A DNA stretch of 64,000 nucleotides from Poecilobothrus nobilitatus (taxonomy: Eukaryota; Arthropoda; Insecta; Diptera; Dolichopodidae). The stretch covers positions 166,544,438 through 166,608,437 of the forward strand of contig OX352773.1 in assembly GCA_947095535.1 (NCBI GenBank), written 5' to 3'. Position numbers and translations under genes: made by a program. Shown here in pieces: positions 22,368-32,279 of this stretch. Every line of letters begins with the position of its first letter. Within the stretch, counting starts at the first letter, position 1. The notes under the pieces are model-generated. The model was given only the letters and a program-made list of their open reading frames with translations, did no database searches and was not told the origin of the DNA.

Positions 22368-22545
22368 TTTTGAGTTGGATTCAAAACCAGGATTGCCGCC
22401 TTTCCAAAATATTAATATATATATGTATATGCTAGATTCTGAATTAGGAGGGATTTTAGAGTTGGATTTAAAATCAGGATTGCCGCTTTTTCCAGAATAT
22501 ATGTATATGCCAGATTCAAATTAGGAGGGGTTTTTTTTCTTAATG
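22368..22545 (+). repeat. Dispersed repeat R1, two tandem units
   Basis: Two head-to-tail units of about 95 bp, each with GAGTTGGAT, CAGGATTGCCGC, TTTCCA(G/A)AATAT and GATTC...AATTAGGAGGG in that order. This is the cleanest view of the R1 unit in the window. A SINE of family S2 begins immediately after it. Confidence 0.8.
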
Positions 22546-22552
22546 CATTCCT

Positions 22553-22680
22553 CCGCCACATAAATGTGGACAGGAAATTACACAGCATTTCCTTTTCAGG
22601 TGTGGCTTTAAATTTCGTAAGGGGGGGTTATTCTTACGACGTGTATGAGATTCGAACCCATACTCTCTCGGTGTTTTGAA
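22553..22680 (-). mobile_element. tRNA-derived SINE, family S2, copy 1
   Basis: This aligns almost base for base with 24965-25110. On the minus strand it has a good B box (GGGTTCGAATCTC) at about 22650-22662, then CATACACGTCGTAAGAATAA, a run of C, ACGAAATTTAAAGCCAC and a CCACATTTATGTGGC hairpin-like end. An A box is not clear, so the 5' end is probably truncated. Confidence 0.7.
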
Positions 22681-22844
22681 ATATTAATAAATTTTATGAA
22701 ATATTATGAAATTTTCTTCCACAACTGCATAATATTAAAAGATTATCAAAATGGTCATGCCAATACAAATTTATACATATGTATGTAACGATGTTTAAAA
22801 AAATTCAAAAATACATTTGGTTAATTTTTGAATTATTGCGTAAT

Positions 22845-23345
22845 TTAACAACTGGCTCGCCGATTTTTTTTATTGCCGACAAACGGCTTACGCGAGCCGG
22901 ACCGAGCCGGCTCCAGCACACCGCTGATTATAGGTATAAATTATACATATTATATGATACATATGTATATTCTTTACATGGGTTTTTTATAAAAATGGAA
23001 AATTAATAATGAAAATCAGAAAATTTTGGAAAAAATATTGATATTGTAAGATGGCTGCTCTACTGAATATTTATCATTTAAAAAAAAAAATTAAAGTTGG
23101 TTGGTAAAGCATTGAGTAAAAGGGTTTTAAATGTCTATCATTTACAGATTAAATATTATGATATCTAATTTTTTTAAGGGCAACTTCTCATTTAAAAAAT
23201 AAAAGATAAATTTAAAATCAAAAAAAAAATTCTTTTTGTAAATATTTTTTGTTCAATTTTAAATTTCATATTCTTTTTTTGTTGACGTCCTTTTATTTTT
23301 GTCGCCTGCGCTGCACAATTCGAAGACGATACGAGCCGACCCTGT
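22845..23345. other. GC-rich island and unassigned repeat-like sequence
   Basis: About 22855-22925 is unusually GC-rich (CTTACGCGAGCCGGACCGAG, then CCGGCTCC), and CGAGCCGACCCTGTGTATTA recurs in spirit at 23333. Both may be ends of one unassigned element, but no inverted ends or coding domain could be confirmed. Confidence 0.35.
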
Positions 23346-24960
23346 GTATTATACTTATGAGACAATCGTCTAAATTTTAAAGATATTATTTTTTTTATTT
23401 AAAGTTTTCATTATTCTTTATTGGTGCAATTTTTTCTATAATTATTATAACAGGAAGAAATTTAATAAAAATCTTTTGGTTTATCTTTAATTTTTTTTTA
23501 AAATACATTTTTACCGACCGCATTTAATTATGTATAAGGAAGGTATTGTTTTCATACTAAAAATTTGTACCTGAGAGTGTGGCAAATATGCACTACTCCG
23601 GTGCGGAGAAGGCTGTAAAAAATTTTTTAACATAATGTCCGTCTGTGTGTGTATGTGTGGGTATGTCTGCGGGCACGTGTACAGCTTAAACGACTTAGCG
23701 AAATTTTGTGCAATTTCATATTCAAGGTTTTGACGTAAATATCTCGGATTGACAAACTTTTGGAGTAAATCGGACAACCGCAAGTGGTAGTTTACTAGTG
23801 TACTTTTTAAGTTTTTTACGAATATTTCGTAACAGAAAAATTTTATGAGAAAAATTATTAAGAAATAGTTGTTATGCACAAGTAAAGAGTAACAACTTTG
23901 CGATAGATTATAGAACATTTTTTGATCCGACTAACTTTAACTTTTATTTAATTTTTTATATGGATTTCATACATAACACTTCATATAAATTTATATGAAC
24001 AATTTTTTTTTGTTTTTTGTTTTATATCGCTAAAAATTTATATATACATGTATGTACATAATAATATGTACTTGTATCTATACATATTATTCTTTTGTTG
24101 ATGACATAATATTAAAACGGTAAAATTTTTGTTAGCAGATTCAATATTAATCTTATGTTTGTTTTGTATTTATTTACAGTTTTTATTATTTTTTACTTCT
24201 AATATTTTTGAATGAAAAAAAAATAATGTAGGTATTGTTTTAAATTAATTGTTTTAAATTAATGTCACAACACTGCAGGGTGTCATAAAACTATAAAATT
24301 GATTATGTATTACCATTCACAGAAATTAATGAAAATTAATAATTAGCAAAAACAAAAAACAATCCAAATTGAATATTTTAATTAAAAATTATCATAAAAT
24401 TTAAATTTTGTGGTTTATATTTGTTTATATAAAAATATAAATTTTGACATCTACTCATTTATTAAAAAGCAGAATACATAGATGGTACCTATAAGTAATA
24501 AGGAAATATAAAATCTGAAATTTGATATTCCAAAAAATTTTTATTTTTGTTTCCTGATATAATAAAATTTACTGTTCCTAATTTATAATGGAGTAATAAT
24601 ATAATCTTAATTTCTAAAACATCATTCAGAAAAAAAATTTTTTTTATTACCAAAATTTCTATGCAATATTTCAATTTTATTATGGAAATTTTCTCACAAT
24701 CCATTCAATAAGTAATCATAAATTTTTCACACTTTAAAATTTTCTTCGATTTTAATTTTTTTCCCCATTTTTAAAAAGAACAAAAAAAAAATAATAACTA
24801 CAAAACAATTTAATAAATATGTAATTTATGACTATTTTAGAAATACCATAAAATCAAAACTTTATAAAATATTTAATTTTAAAGATTCATTATTCCTATA
24901 TTCTTAGTCTTTGTGAATTTAATTTTCATCAAATTTTTCTTTTTAAATTATAATTTTTTT
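23346..24960. other. AT-rich stretch with one transposon-like segment
   Basis: From 23620 to 23780 there is a GT-rich run (GTCTGTGTGTGTATGTGTGG) followed by a GACTTAGCGAAATTTTGTGC block, a style seen in non-autonomous insect transposons. The rest is AT-rich and featureless. Confidence 0.4.
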
Positions 24961-24964
24961 TATT

Positions 24965-25110
24965 TTATTTTAAGTTTATTCGCCTGCCACAGAAATGTGG
25001 AAATTACACAGCCTTTTCTTTTCAGGCGTGGCTTTAAATTTCGTAAGGGAGAATTATTCTTACGACGTGTATGAGATTCGAACCCACACTCTCTGGGTGT
25101 TTATAGCGTA
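24965..25110 (-). mobile_element. tRNA-derived SINE, family S2, copy 2
   Basis: The minus strand carries AGAGTGTGGGTTCGAATCTC with a canonical B box, then ATACACGTCGTAAGAATAAT, ACGAAATTTAAAGCCACGCC and a CCACATTTCTGTGGCAGGCG end. It is about 85% alike by eye to 22553-22680. The beginning of the same end sequence may recur near 1938-1970, where TAGTTTATTCCCCTGTCACA is similar. Confidence 0.72.
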
Positions 25111-25326
25111 TTTTATACGCTCTTATTATAAAAACTTCAATCTTTCAATTCAATTAAGTTTTCTTTTTTTAGTTTTTTTTTGGTTTTATTGCACTTATTG
25201 CAATTATCTGATATCTTTGTAAACAATTTTTTTTTCCCTTTTATTACTTAACATCTAAAAAGATTAACTTAACTTCTTTGAAATTCATTGTAATACAGGC
25301 ACTAATGCATTTTTTTTAAACATACT

Positions 25327-25367
25327 CGATGTCCGAAAATTGAAGGTCGATGTCCGAAAAACGAAGA
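25327..25367 (+). repeat. Short tandem duplication (TCGATGTCCGAAAA)
   Basis: TCGATGTCCGAAAATTGAAG and TCGATGTCCGAAAAACGAAG lie head to tail. The sequence to 25500 is less AT-rich and ends GGGAGACCCTGTATATA, a common style of transposon terminus, but the element is not assigned. Confidence 0.7.
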
Positions 25368-26479
25368 AAGGAGGTAATTGGGTAGATCGAAACCAGCAAA
25401 AAATTATTCTTGCAGAAGAGTCTATTCTTAACGGCTTCCGAGATAGTTATAAGCTGCCTTCGTGACCCTCGACTCCGGGAGACCCTGTATATATGGTTGT
25501 ATGATATTCAATATCAGGAGCATAACTTTATACGATCTTAATACGAAGCTGAGCGTCTAAAGTTTTATCTCATTATATAAGATAATTTTAAAATATTCAT
25601 AGGTTGTAACGGATACCATGTGCGACAGACACGAGTAATGAAGTTTTTCCAATCTAAATACACAAAAAATCGATTCATAAATTCTACGTTCTACCTATAT
25701 GTTATGTAGTTACTTTAGACTATAAATTTCATTGTTACTCACATATTTTAAATACACCATGGGATTTTTAAATTTTTAAAATAGAATGTGTTAGTTAAAA
25801 TGTGTTTGTTAAAAAAAACCAAAAAAAGAAACTATACAAAATTGGGATAAATTAAAAAATTGATAAAAAACATACCCCGACTTAAAGATAACTTAGATAC
25901 AACACTATCGAGAAATATGGTTTTGAGGATGATTTTATTTATTGATTTTCGAATCTTTTTAACATACAAGTTAAATTCCTGATGTTTTTTGTTTGGTTTT
26001 TTTTTTAATAAATTCATTTTTGGCACGTTTTTCAATTATCGTGTCAGAAAAACGCTAAAAACAAAAATAATAAAATAATGGAAAACACCTTTCAATAATC
26101 AAACACTAGATATACAAAATAATTTGCATGAATATTTTCTTTCTTTTAATGTTAACAAATCTCCGAGACTTAAGTAATTGATATTTTATCTAATTTTATT
26201 GTATAATTTATACAATATAATAAAATTGAATTTTTGTAAATTATTTTATTTTACAAATATTTAAAATTGAATTTTAATGTAAAATTCAATAACTATAAAA
26301 TAAATTTTAAAACAAATCTTATTTCAATTATAATATAAGTGACACGAGTTTAATTCACTTTAGAAAGTAACAAATAAAATTAAAAAAACTAAAATAAATA
26401 ATTATAGTTTTTTGTTTTTTTAAATTTTAGGTATTTTTTTAAATTTTAACATTAAGAACCAAAGAACTCCTAACCTATA

Positions 26480-26760
26480 CTTTGTAAACACTGACACGCG
26501 TAATTATCACGACAGTTCTAAAGTGATAATTATATGCCACTGACTGATAGGAACTCATGCAAGAAACAGTATAGAAACTGCAAACAGGAAGGGAGGAAAA
26601 ATACTCTCATAACTTTGAAGCCTAATATCCAGTCCTTCAGTAAAATCTGAGAAGTTCCTATCTTCTTAGACATAAACCAGTTATCCGAAAGTAAAATTGG
26701 ATAAATAATTTTATTTCTGAACTCAACGAGCTGGTTATAGAAATAAATTTATTTCTTCAA
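26480..26760 (+). pseudogene. LINE retrotransposon fragment, C-terminal end of the RT protein
   Basis: In changing frames the plus strand reads a Cys-rich stretch (CKKQYRNCKQEGRKNTLITL) and then, from about 26670, VPIFLDINQLSESKIG with a final LNSTSW. The second part matches the ending of the element at 29.1-29.9 kb (LGKPFYHKLSELSEHKIKEL, then YLNSSGW). In non-LTR retrotransposons of the Jockey/LOA group this region follows the RNase H domain and carries a zinc-knuckle-like C...H..C.C motif. Stops and shifts show it is dead. A related copy lies at 53040-53370 on the other strand. Confidence 0.6.
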
Positions 26761-27006
26761 TTTTAAATATATAGATCAACTATATATTACCTATAGAACA
26801 TAGTTGACAATTAAAAGGAAGGGTATATAGTATCAAAACGTCACTTTGTCTATGCTGTGCTATTTGTGCTCTCTTGAAATATTTTTAGAGAGCAGCTATG
26901 CTAACCAATCAATCAATCATGGCTGGGACAAAATTCTTTGCATGAGTTCCCGGTATAAGAATTCATACAAATGTATATGAGTTCAATTGTATAATGTGTA
27001 AAATGA

Positions 27007-27530
27007 CAGAACAATAGTATTATTTGGGTTTCAGGGCATGAGGATATTACAGGAAACGAGTCGGCAGATAAGCTAGCAAAATACAGATCAAAGCTTGAGA
27101 TAAGCATTAAAAAGATTAGGTATGCATGTATGTGGATCTTACCTATAGATTTTGCAGATAAATTAATGCTATAGAGAGCGTGAAGTACTCTCTCTACACC
27201 TTTTTCAGTCTACCAAGGTAAAAAGTGAAATATATCGGTACATAGTTTCTTTTTCCAAAATTTAGGTGAACTGTCTGACACGGATTTGAAAAGCTGCAAA
27301 ACTTCTTTCATCAGAATAGTATCATATTAGCATAAATCTAGAGAAACTTAACACCAACTTAACACCAACTTAAACCGAATAGATTCTCCTACGTTTTGAT
27401 GATACATTGCCTAGAATAGTCTTGTGATTACTGAAGCGTTAGCTTAGCTTTAAATCGGCTTAAAAGTACATCTTAAATGGGCTTCTCAAGATACAGAATG
27501 ATTCTGTATATGATAAATAAATTAAATGAT
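27007..27530 (+). pseudogene. LINE retrotransposon fragment with RNase H motif
   Basis: Frame from 27016: SIIWVSGHEDITGNESADKL then AKYRS. This is the conserved WVPGHxGIxGNExADxLA end of the RNase H domain of non-LTR elements, with Pro changed to Ser. About 350 bases on, in shifted frames, LNTNLNRIDSPT and DDTLPRIVL resemble the post-RNase H zinc-knuckle region. Several stops and frame shifts interrupt it. It is a separate insertion from the fragment at 26.5 kb, because the domain order would otherwise be reversed. Confidence 0.65.
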
Positions 27531-28110
27531 GCGAAAAAATAAGCAATTTTAATGTAAGACTCATTTTGATTCTCATTAGTCATCACTTTAATATTGATAT
27601 ATACTCGTTTATCCCTCCATTGAAAATATAAAAATTTTCTAATAGATTAAAACGAATAGATACTCCCCATAATTCATTCACACTTTATTTCAAATATTTC
27701 AAAGATTTCAAATTTCATTTTACCAGTTTTTATAAACTTTTGAAATATGTATAAAAAATTTTAATTATTTTTTTTTGTAAGACTTTACTAAAAAAAAAAA
27801 CAAATCCGTTTTATTATAACGGTAAAATTTAAACGTCATGTTAATTGTTTACGCTTGACCGTCTATTAAAAAAAAAACTTTATTAAATTGTCACATATGA
27901 ATATTTTTCTTTAAATTTATTGTTTTACTTAAATATTAACTTTTGTTTTTGTTTTGTTTTTTTTTTTTTTTTTGTAAAATAAGTTTTCATAATTTTCCAT
28001 CGCTCTTTTTGCTAATTTTCCATCCACTAATCACCACTTTTAATATTATTTTGTATCTTTTTTTTTTTGGTTTTTCTATTAATTTATTATGGAGATTAAT
28101 AAAATTTAAA

Positions 28111-28144
28111 TTATTCATCCGCGCCCAAATCAGCTTCTGAAATT
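28111..28144 (-). CDS. Candidate terminal coding exon of an unidentified minus-strand gene
   Basis: A pyrimidine-rich tract and acceptor (TTTTTATAG) are followed on the minus strand by a short open stretch reading ISEADLGADE and then TAA at 28113-28111. The codons GGC, GCG and GAT are unusually GC-rich for this region, which is why it stands out. AT-only sequence with possible poly(A) signals follows, as in a 3' UTR. No convincing upstream exon was found between 28.2 and 64 kb. It could be the end of a gene with very large introns, or chance. It cannot belong to the Gln-rich gene, whose stop is at 11221. No family is assigned. Confidence 0.25.
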
Positions 28145-29099
28145 CTATAAAAAGAAAAAAAAAAGAAAAAACTTTACCTAGATTTACTGTTGTATGGTAT
28201 TGTAAATCTTTTAATTAAAAGAAAAACAAAAACGAGTGTTTATTCCCCCCTATAGTGAAATAATTAAAAATAAACTTGTAAAACATCTCAAATCTTGTTT
28301 TTATTATTTATGGTTTTTGTTTTTTTTTTAATTTTTAGCGGTTTAATTTTCAATGCATTCCTTATAAATTATAAATTATTGAAAAATATAAAAAATGCCT
28401 TGTCTTTATTATTTGTTTTAATATTTTATTTATCATAAATTAAAAATAAATTTTTTAATTTTAGTTAAAATAAGATATTAATATATATATACATATATTC
28501 ATATATAATATATTTTTTATGATTTTGTAATAAATTTTAACCTAATTTTATTTTGCAATAAAAAAATATTAATAATAAAAATTGTTATTGTTTTTGGCTA
28601 CTTAATTTTCAATTTAACACTACTTACAACAAATCAATTAATTAATTTTGTATGGAAAATTTGAAAATTGACTTGTAATTAAAATTATTTTAATGGAAAA
28701 AAATTTTAATTTTTATATTTTTTTTATTTTATTATTTTTTTTTTTTTTTCGAATATTAAAATTTGGGTTATGAATGGCATAGCGTGAAAATAATTAACAA
28801 GTTATTGTTTTAATATTTAAATGTCAAGGTTAAAATAATTCAATTATAATTGAAAATACATTAGAGAAGATTAAATTGTAAGTCGAATGTTGTAGTGACT
28901 TTTCAAAAAATTATTATTTTTTTTTAATATTTTAAACCCTTTATCTCTTTGGATTGATCTAATGCTTCATTATTGCTATATGATTGTATACTTATATGTC
29001 ATTTATATCCGTACGAAGATAGTTTTAAGGCTATAATAAACTTAATATTACTTTTGTGGCACTTTAAAGGAGATTAGATAGAGAGTTTATAAATATTAT

Positions 29100-29965
29100 G
29101 TTTTAGTCAGGTTCAAATGACAAAAATTGTCTATAGATATTCTACTAGTGTAAGAGTGCACAGTTTTCTGTAGAATTATTACGCCTGTGCTAATACCGGT
29201 GCAAGCTGAAGATGTCTCCACTATTTTGATAATGCAAGTATTGTTAGGAAATGTTGATGACACAAATATTTTATACAAAGAATCACACCATTGGTGAAAA
29301 TTGAGTTATGAAATGTCATTCTATTACACAAACTTCATGTGGGTTCCTGAGCATAGTAATATTTAAAAGAACTAGCAAAGAAAGAGTCACTCTGAACACA
29401 AATTCTCCTGAAAGAGTCAGTTGTTTAATTAGTAGCGTAAAGGATCGGATTCTTTCTTTGTATATAGCGAAATCGCAACCGAGGTGGAGTAATCTGAGCA
29501 ATTGCACCATATCTAGAACATTGTGGCCCACCTACAACAAAAGGAGATCAAATGAGTTGATATCCAAATCACGCATAGACATCGCCAGGCTAGTCTGGCC
29601 GGGTCACTGTTCAGTAGGCACGCATGCATCCAACTTAGGAATCTCTCACAACACCTTCTACACGAGTTGCAAAAAAGCAAACGAAAGTGAGAACCTGGAG
29701 CATTTTCTTTGCAGATGCCCGGCCCTAGCTAGACCTAGACTCCTCCGACTCGGCAAACCGTTCTACCACAAGCTCAGCGAGCTCTCTGAACACAAAATAA
29801 AAGAATTGATTTCGTATCTGAACTCCTCGGGTTGGATATAAAACCATAAATAATCTTAAAACATAGGTCACGTGAGTGCAGTGGTATTAAAATGACGCAA
29901 TCTAGTGGTAATTGAGGCCTTCATGCAGTATTGTGAAGGTTACCACCCTACCTACCTACTTACCT
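29100..29965 (+). pseudogene. LINE (Jockey/LOA-like) 3' end: broken RNase H and C-terminal region
   Basis: RNase H remnants FMWVPEHSN (29336-29362) and, one frame on, KELAKKESL are split by frame shifts. From about 29480 a long open part reads to the stop at 29841. It contains LWPTYNKRRSNELI, SRIDIARLVWPGHCSVGTHA and LEHFLCRCPALARPRLLRLG, then ends YLNSSGWI. That is the standard order in LOA/Jockey-type elements. The first Cys pair of the knuckle is incomplete (CKKANES). The 3' UTR ends in a CCTACCTACCTACTTACC run near 29965, as in related elements. The open frame starting at ATG 29308 mixes two frames, so it is not an intact gene. Confidence 0.82.
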
Positions 29966-29989
29966 ATTACACAAACAAATTTTGATATC

Positions 29990-30610
29990 GCACATCTCCT
30001 GTGTAATATTCATAAAACTTCATAGATATGGAAAAGAATATACATTCGATCTAAGGATTGAACTTTAATTCAATTTAGTTATGTGTGTCGACCCGTCCGT
30101 CTGGCTCTACGTCTACCCACACGATAACTTAAAAAATAATGAAGGTAGAATTTTGAAATTTTTACCAGTCTAATTTTGCTAGTTTGGATCTTTTATATAA
30201 CTGCATATAGTGACTTCCATACAACTTCTTTTTCTGAATGAGCATAACTCAGGATATAATTAACGCAGGTATCTGAAATTTTGTCAAAAGAAATTCAGTT
30301 TTATGACAAAGATCTCTGCGAAATTTTGCTGATCTACAGCTACATATTCAAGTTGCTGATATACCATTTCGATGTTTACATGATCAAAAGACCAATGAGG
30401 AACCTCCAGCTCCATCTGGAGCTCCCAGAATGGTAAATCCTCATTAATATAAAAAAACCCATCTGAAAATATCTGAAATTTGTTAAAAGATGATTTAATT
30501 TTATCGAAACAGCATATAAATTATATTTGTGTTGATATCCTAGAGTTGACACAGTCAGATATATAATCTTCTTTAATTTTTTAATTAAAAGCATTAACCT
30601 AATCACAGTT
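29990..30610 (+). repeat. Dispersed repeat R3, copy 3
   Basis: This keeps the R3 order: AATTCAATTTAGTTATGTGT, GACCCGTCCGTCTGG, ACGATAACTTAAAAAATAAT, GAATTTTGAAATTTTTACCA, ATCTGAAATTTTGTCAAAAG, AATTTTGCTGATCTAC, a second ATCTGAAATTTGTTAAAAGA and a GTTGACACAGTCAGATATAT end. It lies directly behind the LINE remnant. Open frames on either strand here are not genes. Confidence 0.78.
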
Positions 30611-30619
30611 TTAATATAG

Positions 30620-32105
30620 AATTATTACAATAGTTTATTACTTATTTTATTTGATTATCTTGAACTTTTTTCATCTTCACATCAGTCTTTTTTATCGTAT
30701 ATACCTACATATTTATTTCTTTCGTTCTTTATGCTCTTTACTAAAGATTATTACTTTACTAAGTAATTTCTTTATATTTACATATTATAATTATTAAGGC
30801 AAAACTTTAGAATAGGTACATTGTCATATTCCTTTGAAATTTCGCACAATGACAATTCAGTTAAAATAATGAATTTCTGAGGAGGTAGAGATTGGCGAAG
30901 GAAGCTTTAAGGGCTCTAGCGGTACTTTGAAAATTGTAGGTACATGCTTAAATTACCATTATTAATTGCCATAATTACTTTTGCCATTATTAATAATACA
31001 ATTACATATAAAAAAAAAATTCTAATAAAAATTTAATAAAATTTTTCATATTTACTGCTCATTATATACTCATTTATGCTCATTATATACTGCATTTTCT
31101 TTTATTAAGATTAAACTGCAGCTTCTTGGTGAATTGGGTATCTTCGTTAATTCATCCCGTATATTTAGAACATTCAGAATTCAATTATGTCAATAAGCAT
31201 TTTTTTTATTTATTCAAAATATTGTGAAATATTCGAATATTCTTGTTCTAATTTCATCTCAGAATCGAAATAAACAAAATAGAATGAAAGAATAATAGAA
31301 TCAAATGTTTGTTTATTTAAAAAGATCGCTTGAAGAAAATTTGAAAATGGAAAATAAGTATTCATTATGGTCTACACAAATTCATAAAAATAAGAAAAAA
31401 TATATAAAAAGAAACAAACGTATCCTTCTCTTGTCATGTTTTATTCTCTTATCTTCTCTTGTTAATGTTATGAAGTCGTATATTCCAATGAATAAACGAA
31501 AAAAAAATCATAGATACTAAGCCTAAAGGTGCTTATTTTCTGAGATGTATTATAAAGATTGTATAAGTTTTATTATAATTTAGTGCTAAAGTTCCGAATG
31601 GATCCCATATCCCATTTTGTTTTTGTTGAAAGTTAAACCATGGCATCAAAGTAAGTTTACTAACAAGACGTCAAAATATGTTTACAAAAGGATTCTGGAT
31701 TCTTTTCAGAAAACCATAAAATGTCAATAGGCCTGTTAGGTAAATGAAGAATCAAATTTAACTTTAAAGAGATATTTGACCTCCTTAATGACATGATGGA
31801 AAACCGAAACTTTGGGAAACTTACATTGATATTGTATGGTAAATTATACCAAAGCTTGAAGAAAATCGAATATGGGAGCTAATTGAAGCTTTTACCTAAT
31901 CTAGTCCCTTCACTTAAATCTACTTCTACCGATATATAATCATTTTATTTTTCTATTTCCGTGATATTTTAATCCAAGACTTAATATGATAATAAATAAT
32001 TCTCTAATAAACTAGGAAAAAACGCGTAAATGAAATTAGGTATAGGTGTGCATTTGAAAAATGTGCAAATATTCTGACCAATATAAAAATTTGTATTAAA
32101 ATTAA
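30620..32105. other. Intergenic or intronic DNA, no gene seen
   Basis: AT-rich DNA. The part from 31620 to 31930 is less biased and may be decayed transposon sequence, but neither strand gives a recognisable domain. Confidence 0.45.
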
Positions 32106-32113
32106 ATTTATTA

Positions 32114-32265
32114 TTCTTAGGAATATGTTGGGTTCTATTTCTCTAAATACCAATGTAAATATAAAAGATAGTTTCGAAAGAATATAATTTCCTTAGGAAT
32201 AAATCAGATGCTATTTCTGTAAGTACAAATGTAGAAGAGATTTCAAGAGAATATATTAATTTTTT
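32114..32265 (+). repeat. Diverged tandem duplication, about 76-bp unit
   Basis: TTCTTAGGAATATGTTGGGT and, 76 bases later, TCCTTAGGAATAAATCAGAT start two units. Each continues through CTATTTCT, TAAATACCAATGTA / TAAGTACAAATGTA and a TTTC(G)AAAGAATATA-type end. Confidence 0.7.
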
Positions 32266-32279
32266 TTCTGCAAACCTCG

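Noticed and set aside
23511..23918. 135-codon minus-strand frame
   Set aside because: It crosses a GT-rich transposon-like segment and has no recognisable domain or splice sites.
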